This document shows positions 1 to 10,434 of a DNA stretch of 64,000 nt, piece after piece. Within the stretch, counting starts at the first letter, position 1. Every line of letters starts with the position of its first letter. The notes under the pieces were generated by a model that worked only from the letters and a program-made list of their open reading frames with translations, was not told where the DNA came from and made no database searches. A program made the position numbers and the translations under genes. The DNA comes from Strigamia acuminata (taxonomy: Eukaryota > Arthropoda > Chilopoda > Geophilomorpha > Linotaeniidae). The DNA lies in NCBI GenBank assembly GCA_949358305.1, contig OX442314.1, positions 32,235,608-32,299,607 on the forward strand, given 5' to 3'.

Positions 1-1701
1 CTTTCCCGTTCCTAATCACCGCAAAATCGTCGTTTATCCAACACTCCGTCTCATTCGTGAACTCCAACGGCGATTTTACTTCCGGGTGACACTTTACGAT
101 GTTCCGCTTTGCCATCGGCATCGACACCACCGACCAGAGCGTTTTCCTCAGTTCGGAATCGGGCAACTCGGTCGCCAACTGCAAATCCTCGAAGGAAATG
201 CGTCCGTTCGGGCGCTCGTTCCACGCGAACAGCACGGCCATTTGGAATGTCGTCACGTCCAGATCGAACTTTCCCACGGCATTGACAAACGTGATGGTCC
301 CGTTCGACATTTGATGATGCCAAATCAGTTTGCGTCCGCTGTGTTGTTTCTGGTAAAAACATTCCATCTCGCAAACGTAATCTTCCAACTCGACGGGGAT
401 CGAAACGGGAATCTTGTCGTTACTTCGCGACCACGCGGCGGAATTGAGAATTTTAATATTAATCGAATCTCGAGCACCAGCATGTCGGTCTTGGAAAGCT
501 TGATTCAAGTCTCGGCTAACCGTAAGGTCTTGAAACATCTTCGATACTTTGTTCACGTATTCGGCCGGCATTCCCACATCTCTCAACCACCCGACCATAT
601 TCTCTTCCATGTCGTTGTCCGCCGAATTTTCCAAAATCAAACGCCTCGTCAGATGCGACTTGAAGTAAATCATGAAGACATCTTTGTTGTGCACATACTT
701 GAGCAATATGAGCACTCCTTTTAACCTGCTTTCGACGATCTCCGAGGCTAGTTTTTTACTCACATTCGTCTTCCTCAACAACATGTCGCAGAAATTGGCC
801 AGCAACTCGGGACATTTTGATTCCGGCTGAGTTTTCGTCTTCGACGCAAGTTCCAACTTAAAAATCGCAGTGTCGTTCACAATCTTCTTAAACGCTTTAT
901 CTCTCGCCGAAAGAAATCTCGGATCATTCTCAAAAGCTTTCTCGACTAATTCGCTAGATCGATCGAACAGATCGAGTAGTCGTTGCACGTATTTCTCCGA
1001 ATCCTGAACGATCGTTTCGGCCGCCGCAATCATGTCCGCCAAACCAGCTTTGACGATGCATTCCTCCAATTCGACGAGCATCGGTGGAACACATTCGGGC
1101 ACGAGATTCAACAGATGAAACATCCGCAGAAGATTGTCAATATCGTTGCGCTTGATCATCGCCCCGCACTCCGCTAAAATGACTTCCTTAAACGGAAACA
1201 CCAAAACATCGCCGCAGATTTTTGTCAATTCTCCACGTGAACACGCTTCCAAATATTTCTCCGCCCGCTTATTCTCTTCGCCGAGTCGTAGATCGGCGTA
1301 TTTCATGTAATTCTCCACTCCGTTCACCCTCAGATACTCCTGCGCATTCGTCCCATAAAACGCCCGAGTGTCTTCGAAGTACGCTTTCTCAAAAAACTCC
1401 CGATAAAGGGATAAATTGTCGTCGGGAGTAGTGCACAAAGTAACGTAAGACTCGCGGATTCCTATTATTAGCTGCGGATCACACGTCTGGCCGTTTCTCT
1501 CCGCTTCGATTAACTTCATAACGCTTTTGTGGATTTGTTTCTTCTTGTCCGAAAAGATACTCGCATTCCAACTCTGCAGCATGAGATTACGAACGTTGAA
1601 GCTGACACTACCGTCGAGTGCTTTCGATTCCAATCTTGCAAACGGTGAGGGATATTTTTGGCAAAAGTCAAAAAATAATTTCCATTTGGCGGTGTAAGCT
1701 T
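1..1701 (-). pseudogene. CUL5: Cullin-5, main body (3' part runs off the left edge), separated from its 5' part by E1
   Basis: Read on the minus strand from 1701 to 1, one frame stays open with no stop and no intron for about 567 codons. It aligns throughout with animal cullin-5, the scaffold of CRL5 ubiquitin ligases that binds SOCS-box/Elongin BC adaptors at its N-terminus and Rbx2 at its C-terminus. Recognisable stretches include AYTAKWKLFFDF, IIGIRESYV, YMKYADLRL, ILAECGAMIKRN, GLADMIAAAETI, SKCPELLANFCDMLLRK, HLTRRLILENSAD, NIKILNSAAWSRS, HSGRKLIWHHQMSNG and FQMAVLFAWNERP. The frame ends at the window edge around human residue 665, so the winged-helix end and neddylation lysine are outside. 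The upstream codons continue at 14486-14660 beyond E1. The preserved frame suggests very recent interruption, an allelic insertion, or a recent duplicate. Identity is certain; whether this copy still functions is not. Confidence 0.93.
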
Positions 1702-2765
1702 TGCGGCGATCCGGGTTTTTACTTATTAAATTATATAAATTCAATAAGCAATCGTCGTAGAGATGCCGTACAGGACTTCTACTCTGTGGCCAAATGTTTG
1801 TCTAGGGGAATGATTTTACACAGAGTAAAGGAAAAATTAGATAGTTTTAATCGTTCAAAATACAAAGGAGGTATTATTTAAAATGTTTGGGGTTGATCTG
1901 GCTTCTTCTTCAAATGTACACTCACAGTTGACCGTTGACTCCAAGATGGCGTCGATGGCGTCGTGTGAGCGCGGGATTTTAGCGGAGTAAACTCGACGCT
2001 AAAATACGTTGCTAAAATATACTAAAATCCTCGTGGAGCACGCTCGACACGAGAATACGTCTTGCACACAGCGGTTCGATTATTACGGAGCAAGCTCGAC
2101 GTAACAATCGGTCTTTACACAAATCGCTTTGTGGAGTTAAACTCGACACAAAGCCTCCAAACTAACAGAGTAAACTCGATGTTAGTTTCACACAGAAATG
2201 GCTTAAATTACACGTAGTAATTCAAGCTAGAAAGTTGCTATTCCGTACAGTGGGTACAGACCAGCGATGAAACTCAATTCGTCCAAGAATCACAGATCAC
2301 ACTTTGCAGTTTTGGCAGAAGTTTGACACGGTTGTGAACAGTTTGGAGGTGGAATCAAGAGTGCGGGAAGAGTGGGCCAAAACCGTTTGGCTCACTCCTA
2401 AATCTGCTCAGAAAAGCTGCGCAGATGACGAGTTGCACAAAGATCACACACGGCCGCCCTCGGGTCGTGTGCAACAACTGAGCCGGGCACGCGCGAGGGG
2501 AAGGGATGCTCCGCCCAGGCACACGCCTAGCAGCATCATCAAAGCAATGCACGCTGCAGCGCGATTGGTTGACGCTGTTGCTGGGCCAAAACTTGCTGCA
2601 AAACACAATATTATTTGGGTAATATTGTGTCTTGTTTTATATTTTATTAATGTATGTTTTATTTCAATTTACATTGAAACAAAACATATAAGCTTGTTGA
2701 ATATGTTTATAAGACAATTTGGAAATATGGTGCGCACTCAAATAGGAATATTTGAGGTCACCACA
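1702..2765 (-). repeat. E1 3' LTR
   Basis: 1064-bp direct repeat of 13422-14485, bounded by TG...CA. It follows the polypurine tract in the minus-strand direction, which makes it the 3' LTR. Positions 1976-2188 carry five consecutive hairpins, described separately. Confidence 0.95.
1976..2188. repeat. Array of five variable-stem hairpins in the E1 LTR (copy at 13696-13908)
   Basis: Five inverted repeats follow each other, each with a near-constant 12-13-nt loop of the form gagynnrctcga on the plus strand. Stems: attttagcg/cgctaaaat (1976-1984/1997-2005); ctcgtg/cacgag (2030-2035/2048-2053); ttacg/cgtaa (2083-2087/2100-2104, extended by gatt/aatc after one mismatch); ctttgtg/cacaaag (2127-2133/2147-2153); aaactaaca/tgttagttt (2159-2167/2180-2188). 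Stem sequences differ from hairpin to hairpin but always pair, and the loop contains its own small GAG..CTC stem. Such structures would form in the RNA and could serve packaging, dimerisation or protein binding; the role is not known. Confidence 0.85.
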
Positions 2766-2779
2766 CTTCCCCCCCTTTT
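2766..2779 (-). other. E1 polypurine tract
   Basis: On the minus strand a purine run (TTAAAAGGGGGGGAAG) directly precedes the 3' LTR. It is the expected primer site for plus-strand DNA synthesis. E2 has the same GGGGGGAAG core before its LTR. Confidence 0.85.
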
Positions 2780-2938
2780 AAGAAAGAATCTTATTCTTTT
2801 CCAAAAAGAGACAGGTAAGTATGAGAATAAATACACAAGGTTTCAAAGTAAAATGGAACAGGATATATATTTATTCTTTTTTATTACAGTGTAAAAATAA
2901 AAAAGGAATTATTTTTAATGAACGGGCGTGTTCCCTAA

Positions 2939-5141
2939 TTATTTAGGCAACATGTCCGTCGAATGATCATTGGGATCCTTGTGCTCTGTGACGGTGCACA
3001 AAGGTCGGCCGGTGTTTGGTCCTGACCGGAAGCCAGGGTTGATGTGGAGCCACACTTGCTTGATGCGGTCCACACCATCCCTTCGTCCAAAACCCATCTC
3101 GAAATACTCCTGCGGGTCTTGAGGCGTAATTCGAGCGAACACCAGGCGTTGATGTAGGATCCACGGCTGTTGTTCCTTAATGTGGTTTTCCAGCCACGCG
3201 AGGACTCGGTTGCATAAATCCTCGCTGTTCTGGAGAATCGTTTTTGTCGCGCTCGTTATGTAGCAAAAGGCGTATAATGAGCGCAAACGTTGATAGGCGG
3301 TGAGGTAGGTGGCCATTTTTGATCCCCTATCTCTCGGCGGCGAATCCTTTGGAGGAGGCGGTGGTGGCGGCGACTTCTTGCAGATCGAGAGGGATCTGGA
3401 TCTGCGCGAAGCCGGGGTGCGCGTCTTTGGTCTGGCACCGCTGGCCACAGGCACGACGAACTCGCGATCGTCGCTGTCGAGCCACTCCATTGGAGACGAG
3501 ATGTTGCAACTCGGTGCCTCGGTTGCACGGGAAACACTCGACGTTGCCGTGATGGCAGCGTGGAGTGGAGCTGCGGATGACGGTGGTGCGCCAGCGGGAC
3601 GGGCGGTAGCTCGTTCCGCTGCGCGTCGCTGCTTCAGCGTAGCCCATTCCTGCCGTAGTCGAATGGCGGATCCAGCCGGAGTTTCGCCAGTCGCCTCGGC
3701 TTGTTGCGTCAATTCGGCGAGCATCGTTGGAGGATCAGGGCGAACTGACTCCCAGTCGTCCAGCAAGGCTCGTGGAAGCCCTAACGGCACGGTCCACAAT
3801 CGAGTGGCGGCCGCCAGAGCAATCTGTGGGTCGGGAAAGACTCCTTGGAACAGGATTCGAAGAAGTCCCTCCGACAACTTCCTGTTCATCTTCTGCAGCG
3901 TCCGTTGCAGTTGCTTGTCGGACTTGCACAAGCCATTGCCATTCTTTCTCACCTTCGCGGATCTGAGCGAGTTGGTATTCGTCCAGATGCGCGAGGTACA
4001 TCGCTTGGGCTGTCTCGGGAAACGATGAGAATCGCCTCCAGAGATCAGCGCACTCCTGTGCGGGAAATGGTTCTTGAGATACGTATCCCTCAAAACGGAT
4101 GACCGATGTCACTTGTGGCACGGGTACCGATGGGTCTGGTCGCATGTCGCTGGTGACTGGACGGCAAGCGAACGGCAAAGAGGTGTTGACGTCTCCTTGA
4201 CCGGCTTGCAATGCGGCGATGCGTCGATCTTCTTTCGCTATCTCGTCCGACCAGTCAATTCGGCCGGAGGAGGAAGCGCTAAGCTGTGAAGCGTTGGACC
4301 TCTCTTCACGCGACGAGAGTGAACTCCTCGTGGAAGATTGGCGGGATTGCACTCGAGGTCGGCTTCGGGATGTGGGTCTCGACACGGACTTCGAATGTCT
4401 TTTGGGCGGCGTCGACTCGCGTCGGTGATGTGAGCGATGACGAGCCTTCTGGAGTGGAGGTAACCCTCCAATGGCGCCTTCCCCCGACGACTGTGTTGGG
4501 GAGGAGCGACGGCCACTGTAGGGCGACCTCGATGATCGTGACCTCGACGTGGAGCGCGGCGGCACCACATGGATGGTGGAAGCGACCTGTACCCGGGGCT
4601 CAGGCTCTGGATACGGGTTTGGCACGAAATCAGCATGGAAACATCCGCCCATGGCTAGTTGATGCATCTCCGATTGGCATGTCGGCACCTAACGTTTCTT
4701 TCCGTCCGTTGTTACACGGAAAGATTCGTTGTAGAGGCGTACAACCTCGGCTTTGGTTTGATCCAAGCGTTGGAAAACGTCCTCCAAAATCTGTCGACGC
4801 TCCCACGCAGGAGCGTTGAAGTAACGGCGATGGTCTCGCGTTTCTTGAGCGATCACTGTGAAGGCGAAGTCGAGCAACACGTTTCGCAGTGGTCCGAAGG
4901 TGTCGCGCTTCATTGCCCACTCGAGGGCGTTGCAATGACCGAATCCATCGATTAAATAGGCGATCCGAAACTTCGTTCCCCATCGCTTGTTTAAGGCTTT
5001 TGAGAACTTGTGTCGGGCCGCCCAAAACGTCAGTCTTCCTTTAGACTTTATGATCTCCGGTGGCAAAGCGTGTCGCCAGACACCGGGAGCTGTTGGAACA
5101 TCGGGGTGCAGTTTGAGATGCGTCTCCCGAAGCTGGATGAT
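2939..5141 (-). pseudogene. E1 accessory (3') protein, exon 2, with one stop and an apparent frameshift
   Basis: After the acceptor the frame reads IIQLRETHLKLHPDVP and runs to an in-frame TAG at 4691-4689. It resumes immediately in the same frame through an Arg/Ser-rich region (RSTSRSRSSRSPYS) to about 3930. There homology with E2 moves to the neighbouring frame, which continues to the stop at 2939. Shared with the E2 ORF, in order: an EYQ..QI helix followed by a Trp-containing stretch; IALAAATRLWTVP; SGARPKT; a Pro-rich patch; QPWILHQRL; WLHIN; GPNTGRP; and TDM near the end. No TM segments, no enzyme motif. Function unknown. The stop and shift may be decay or recoding. Confidence 0.6.
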
Positions 5142-5492
5142 CTGTAAAATATTCGAAGAAATAATTAAAATCCATTTTTTCGTGTAAAATAATTATTTCC
5201 GAATTTTCAGTGAATAAAATCACGGGTGAGATTTCATTCGACAGTTTAGATTCATTAAATTTTTCAAAATATTTGAAAAATCGTAAGAAACGTTGTTGCC
5301 GACGGCTATGTTTCAATGTTGGAGCGTTACCGTAGCAACGCCTCAAAAATGAGACACAGCGCCATCTGATGATAATAATGGCGGCGCCTTCTTGCGAAGG
5401 CGTTACCAACGAACTTTTCGCTTTTTCTGAGTGAAAATGCACTTTTAATTACTTTTCATGACTGAAAGGTAATTTTATTTTAAATTATTTAC

Positions 5493-5756
5493 CCGGTCGT
5501 GTCTCTGTGCACGAGTTTCGCCGTTTGGATCGGCGAATAGGCCTCCTCGAAGTTGTGGTCGGGGCGGCGTGACTGGCAAACGGGCAGCAGCGTCGGCCAG
5601 AGCGGCTTGAGCTTCGGCGGACGCTTCGGCGGACTCTTCGGTGACATCCACGGATGTATTCGAAGTATTTGCGGAACCGAGCAGCGTCGAATTTGTTTCT
5701 AATTCGAGGCTGTTGGCGCCGGCTTCGCTTCCTTCTTTCGGTTCCTCTCCTTCCAT
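5493..5756 (-). CDS. E1 accessory (3') protein, exon 1
   Basis: Starts MEGEEPKEGSEAGANS. Acidic, Ala-rich, 88 codons up to a GT donor at 5492-5491 (CGG|GTAAAT). Joining to the acceptor ending at 5142 (TTTTACAG) keeps phase 0 and fuses it to the long exon 2 frame. The unspliced reading stops six codons later. The splice is inferred from consensus and frame only. Located where env lies in retroviruses, but the product has no signal peptide. Confidence 0.6.
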
Positions 5757-5965
5757 TTGAACGACTAATCCAAATGGAAAAGAAAAACGAAAATTAATTT
5801 ATTAGTTTTTCCTTGGAAAATTCCAAAGAAAAAGCTACTTACAATTGAAGATTCGGGAGAATTTATCCAACGGTTTCTCTTTTGGTTTTTTGGCGATGAG
5901 CACTTAGCACACGTGTGAGATCGAAGTGAACTCAGACGCGAAGTGATCAGTTCAAATACCGGAAG

Positions 5966-8900
5966 TTACGTTTGGGTAACGTCGCGGTTAGTGACGTCAT
6001 CCAATCTTATTGTTTGATTGGTTTGCGTATGGCTTGGGGAATTGCTCCTTACGTCATACGGCTGATCCCTGGATCTCGAGGTTATCGAGGGGAGAAGACA
6101 CATGTTGTTTTTTCCTCTCGGTTTACGAGTCCGAAGATTATATCTCTTTGTCGGCGAGGGATTTATTGTATTTAAATCGCCGTCTTCATTGTCATCGGAG
6201 ACTGAGTCAGATGAGTCTTTTATTTCAGATGTTTTTTGTTTCTTTTCTAAAAACACCTTTTTATTTAATTTTTTAGCAATTTCAAGTTTTTTGAAACTGT
6301 CACGAAGCTCAACGTCGTTATTCACGAGGTCTGACTCCATTTGTGGTTTGGATAAATTATCGACAGGTATTTTCTTTAATTCATCGTCATCTAACGTATT
6401 AATTATATTTTCAGTCTTTTGACCGACTTCTTCGCCTTCTAACCATACTTCCTGATCGAAACTCGGGAAATACGGAGTTAATTCAGACGAATGGACAGCT
6501 GGAAATATTTCGTTATTTTCTAGCTTTCTCAATTCTACGGATCCTCCCTGTAATACTTTGGTTATTACATATGGTCCTGTTCTTTTATCAGCGATGCCAG
6601 CTGCAATGCCGCGGGCAGCGCTTGACAAAACATGAGAATCTCTCCAAACTAAATCGTTTAATTTAAAATTGGAGAACTTCTCACCTTCTTTTTTAAGATT
6701 TACTCGTCTGCGCAAATCTAACACGTGTGACATCATGTGTTGATATGTTTCGGCGATAACGGCTTTTAATTTTTGCACGTATAAATGTGGGTTTTTTGGA
6801 TCTACGACCAAAATTCCTTCAGGTATTCTTGGATCCCAAGGTACTCTGAGTTCGCGAAAAAAGTTAAGAAATGCGGGAGAGAAGTCTCTTCCTCTCGTCA
6901 CCGTAGTTCTCAAACTAAATGCAAATTCACGCAAATATTCGTCCCATTTGGAATGAACAGATGAATAAATTGCAACCAAATATTTGATGTCACGGTTAAC
7001 CCTTTCAACCGGGTTAGCTTGTGGGTGATATGTTGAAGTTGGTGTTGGAACCATCTTGAACTTTTCACAAAATTTTTTAAAGACTTGGGCACGAAATTGC
7101 GGGCCGTTGTCAGAAATAATTTTACGAGGGAATCCCATGCTCATGGAAAGGTGATAAATGCAATTTGCCACTTTTCCTGCAGTAGGGTTACACATTGGAT
7201 ATAATTCTGGCCAATGAGTTGCCACGTCAAGTATGACTAAAATGTGTGTGTTGTTTTTTCGAGTCCGAGGTTTCGGGCCGGTCAAATCAACACTTAGGCA
7301 GTCAAATGGGCTGTAAGGACCCATTTGCGCTGCTTCAATTTGTCCTTTCGTTCGAGGCTTGCAAGCTTGACAACGCTCGCAATGTCGAATGAATCTTGTA
7401 ATGTCCGATTTCATGCCTTTCCAGGTATAAATTCGGCGTGCTCGATAAAGAGTCCTTGCAATTCCTGAGTGGCCAGAAAGTGGGTGGCCATGCATTAGCC
7501 AAATAATTTTATACTTCAATGTCTGAGGTACAAAAACTTTGAGTGCTCTCCCATCCTCCCCCAATTCATCAGACATTGTGGGATGAAATTGCATTAATAA
7601 GTCATCTTCAATTAAGAAGGTGGTTGCGTGTTTTCTGTATTGTTTCCTCTGGAGTCGCGTTGTGACGTCAGGCAGAAATTGATTACAATTTAAAAAATTA
7701 CGCATCAATTGGCAAACTTTATCTTCTTTTTGGGCCTTGATTATGTCTTCCCTTGTAGGGGGTTCACAATCAAGACGCTCTACAATTTTGGCGACAAATG
7801 CTTTTATTAAAACATTTGACGAAGGAATTTGAAATTTCTTTGAAATTTGCGCTCTTATGACGTCATCTGATTCCTCAGAGGGGTCATAAATTTTAGTCCA
7901 ATAATTGACGAATTCGTGATCTTCCTTTTCCTCCAGCGTGGAGACAGGAAGTTCATGAAATTTTCCCATTTTCCAATTTCGTTGAGGTGATGGACAGTAA
8001 GATAATAATTCGTCATTATCTCCATCATCTTCAGGATTTTCCGGTTTGTCAATCGGTGATCTGGATAAAGCATCCGCTAAAACATTTAGTGGACCTTTAA
8101 TATATTGTATTTCGAAAGAGTAGCGCATCAGCTCCATTTGCCAACGCGCTAATCTTCCGGCAGGTTCGTCTAACTGCATCAACCATTTTAGTGCTTGATG
8201 GTCAGTCCTAACTATGAATGTGGTAAATTCCAAATAATGTCGAAATTTACGTAATGCCCAGATTACCGCAAGGCATTCTAATTCTGTGGCGCTGTAATTT
8301 ATCTCAGCAGGTTGCAAACTTCTGCTGGCATAAACACAAGGCACTTCGATATTTTGATCATCGATTTCCCTCATTTGCATAAGCGCGGCGCCCAGTCCTT
8401 TTCTGCTGGCGTCGGTATGCACAATAAATGGTTCTGTCAAATCAGGCATGGCCATTGTTTCTGCATTCGTTAAAGCATCTTTTATTTGATCAAAAGCTTC
8501 TTGATGAATTCCTGACCAAATAAATTCCACATCCTTTTTGAGTAAAGGACGTAGAGGTTCCGTCATGACTGCTAGATTCTTGAGTAATCTGTGAAAAAAG
8601 TTCACCATTCCCAAAAATCTTTGCAACTCTTTCAAATTTGAAGGAGCTGGCATTTCTTTAATGGCGGCGACTTTTTTAGGGTCGACACTGACTCCTTGAA
8701 CACTTAACTTGTAGCCAAGAAAAGTTAATTCTTTTCTGCCAAATTTTGATTTTCCTGGATGAACATGAAGATTTGCATTTTCAAGTTTACTCAGAATTTC
8801 TTCCAGATGAATCATGTGTTCTTCAAAATTTTTAGATATAATAATTATATCATCGAGGTATGCCCATGCGAATTTTCGATAGGCGTCCCCCAAAATTTTT

Positions 8901-10414
8901 TCTATCAACTTTTGGAAAGTTGACGGCGCATTTACGAGGCCAAAGGGCATGACTCGAAATTGTAGTCGACCCAAAGGGCTCCAAAACGCAGTTTTAGCAC
9001 GGTCGTTCGGATGAACCTCTATTTGCCAATAGCCTTTTGACAAATCTATCGTTGTGACCCATTCAAATCTTCCGAGTTCTCGCAAGATTTCCTCAATGCT
9101 CGGCATTTGAGGAGGATCGTATAATGTATGTGCATTGAGTGGTCTAAAATCAATGCAGAGTCTCGGATCACAATCCGGACGCATCACTAGAACTATTCGC
9201 ATTCCATAGTCTCCAGTGGCTTGTTCAACGTACCCATTATCCAACATATCTTGACAGATCTGACGGATAATTTCACGTTTCTGTGGATTTACGCTTTTAA
9301 ACGGAACTCTAATTGGAACTTTAGTGTCCAGTTTAATTTCATGCCTAACGAGGTGTGTTCTACCTGGTCGGCGTGATAAAATCTTTTCATGTTTCTTTAA
9401 TACTTTTTCAAGCATTAAATTATTTTCCATTGACAAATTAGCGTCGCTAACAAGTCTTTGTACTATATTTTCTTCATTTGCAACTTTAGCTTGACACGCA
9501 GTGGCAGAGCCAGCTTTCATGTAATTTGCTTTAATAAAGTCGCGTCTCATGATTTCTTCGGGTGGATCAAGGAACTCTTGATAACGATCAAGAATCGCTT
9601 GAGGAACAAAAGGTAAATCTTCTTTCAAAGACTTGACAAAATTCCAAGACATGGTCTTAGGATTTGGTTGAATATTGAGTCGATTCATGAAATCACATCC
9701 TAATAAAATAATAGGATATTTATTTCTTAAAATTATGAATGGATGACTTAACATCCCGTGTGTCCACGCAAAAGAAAGTAGGAGAGTTCCTTCAGGGACT
9801 ACATCTTCTGAAGCAGTCGTAACTCTCACATCCGGTCCAATTGGTCGAATTTCATCTTCCAGTTTCAACGAAATTACTACGGAGTAGGCCATGAAGCTTC
9901 GATTAGCTCCAGAGTCTAACATCCCTGTTATCATACCGTTTGCCGTCTGCAATCGAATCGTCGGCAAATCATTGCTGTTTGGTATGTCCGCGTACTTGCA
10001 CTTAAAACGTCGCGGTGGCTTAATTTCTATCGGCGGATCTAATGGTAATTCGTCCAATAAATCATTAGTGACTAGCGTTGCAGCCATTAATTTTTCAATA
10101 CATTCATCAAGACCAGGTAAATCAATTTTATCTGACCTTTCAATGATTTCAGGTGTTGGCCTAGTTTTTTCATCAATTAAAGTAACAGCATCTTTTATTT
10201 TAGATTCCCAATCAATTTTTATTTGTTGAACTTTTTCTTTAAAAAATTCTTCAGTGATGTTCTCATTTTGCAGCACAAGCCTTAAATTGGAAACATCAAT
10301 TTTTGGAAATATTAAATTATTTTCTAATTCTAATTTAATCTGAGTATTTAAAAAATCATCTAAAATTTGAGATGGTGTTAGTTCATTTTCCGAGGCGGTA
10401 GGCGTTGCATCCAC
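5966..10414 (-). CDS. pol: E1 Pol: protease, reverse transcriptase, RNase H, integrase (1482 aa)
   Basis: An intact single ORF. Aspartic protease with DSGA near residue 167. RT with IDFRPLNAHT, FGLVNAPSTFQ and the YLDD catalytic motif near residue 517. RNase H from about residue 650 (VHTDASRKGLG, ending ADALSRSP). Integrase with the HHCC zinc domain near residues 975-1015 (HPLSGHSG...CERCQACK) and the D,D-E core: D at about 1043 (DLTGP), D at about 1101 (SDNGPQF), E at about 1135 (NPVERVN). The C-terminal tail is acidic, then basic. Pol does not overlap gag. A UAG lies in the pol frame at 10420-10418, between the gag stop and the pol AUG, so ordinary frameshifting cannot fuse the two. Reinitiation or a separate message is implied. 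Confidence 0.95.
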   Translation of the reverse strand: MDATPTASENELTPSQILDDFLNTQIKLELENNLIFPKIDVSNLRLVLQNENITEEFFKEKVQQIKIDWESKIKDAVTLIDEKTRPTPEIIERSDKIDLPGLDECIEKLMAATLVTNDLLDELPLDPPIEIKPPRRFKCKYADIPNSNDLPTIRLQTANGMITGMLDSGANRSFMAYSVVISLKLEDEIRPIGPDVRVTTASEDVVPEGTLLLSFAWTHGMLSHPFIILRNKYPIILLGCDFMNRLNIQPNPKTMSWNFVKSLKEDLPFVPQAILDRYQEFLDPPEEIMRRDFIKANYMKAGSATACQAKVANEENIVQRLVSDANLSMENNLMLEKVLKKHEKILSRRPGRTHLVRHEIKLDTKVPIRVPFKSVNPQKREIIRQICQDMLDNGYVEQATGDYGMRIVLVMRPDCDPRLCIDFRPLNAHTLYDPPQMPSIEEILRELGRFEWVTTIDLSKGYWQIEVHPNDRAKTAFWSPLGRLQFRVMPFGLVNAPSTFQKLIEKILGDAYRKFAWAYLDDIIIISKNFEEHMIHLEEILSKLENANLHVHPGKSKFGRKELTFLGYKLSVQGVSVDPKKVAAIKEMPAPSNLKELQRFLGMVNFFHRLLKNLAVMTEPLRPLLKKDVEFIWSGIHQEAFDQIKDALTNAETMAMPDLTEPFIVHTDASRKGLGAALMQMREIDDQNIEVPCVYASRSLQPAEINYSATELECLAVIWALRKFRHYLEFTTFIVRTDHQALKWLMQLDEPAGRLARWQMELMRYSFEIQYIKGPLNVLADALSRSPIDKPENPEDDGDNDELLSYCPSPQRNWKMGKFHELPVSTLEEKEDHEFVNYWTKIYDPSEESDDVIRAQISKKFQIPSSNVLIKAFVAKIVERLDCEPPTREDIIKAQKEDKVCQLMRNFLNCNQFLPDVTTRLQRKQYRKHATTFLIEDDLLMQFHPTMSDELGEDGRALKVFVPQTLKYKIIWLMHGHPLSGHSGIARTLYRARRIYTWKGMKSDITRFIRHCERCQACKPRTKGQIEAAQMGPYSPFDCLSVDLTGPKPRTRKNNTHILVILDVATHWPELYPMCNPTAGKVANCIYHLSMSMGFPRKIISDNGPQFRAQVFKKFCEKFKMVPTPTSTYHPQANPVERVNRDIKYLVAIYSSVHSKWDEYLREFAFSLRTTVTRGRDFSPAFLNFFRELRVPWDPRIPEGILVVDPKNPHLYVQKLKAVIAETYQHMMSHVLDLRRRVNLKKEGEKFSNFKLNDLVWRDSHVLSSAARGIAAGIADKRTGPYVITKVLQGGSVELRKLENNEIFPAVHSSELTPYFPSFDQEVWLEGEEVGQKTENIINTLDDDELKKIPVDNLSKPQMESDLVNNDVELRDSFKKLEIAKKLNKKVFLEKKQKTSEIKDSSDSVSDDNEDGDLNTINPSPTKRYNLRTRKPRGKNNMCLLPSITSRSRDQPYDVRSNSPSHTQTNQTIRLDDVTNRDVTQT

Positions 10415-10434
10415 TAGACCGTCGGGATGCGCGC

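Noticed and set aside
86-1881. Plus-strand ORFs across 86-1881
   Set aside because: They are antisense shadows of the cullin-5 frame and of the E1 LTR; the minus-strand frame has clear family homology.
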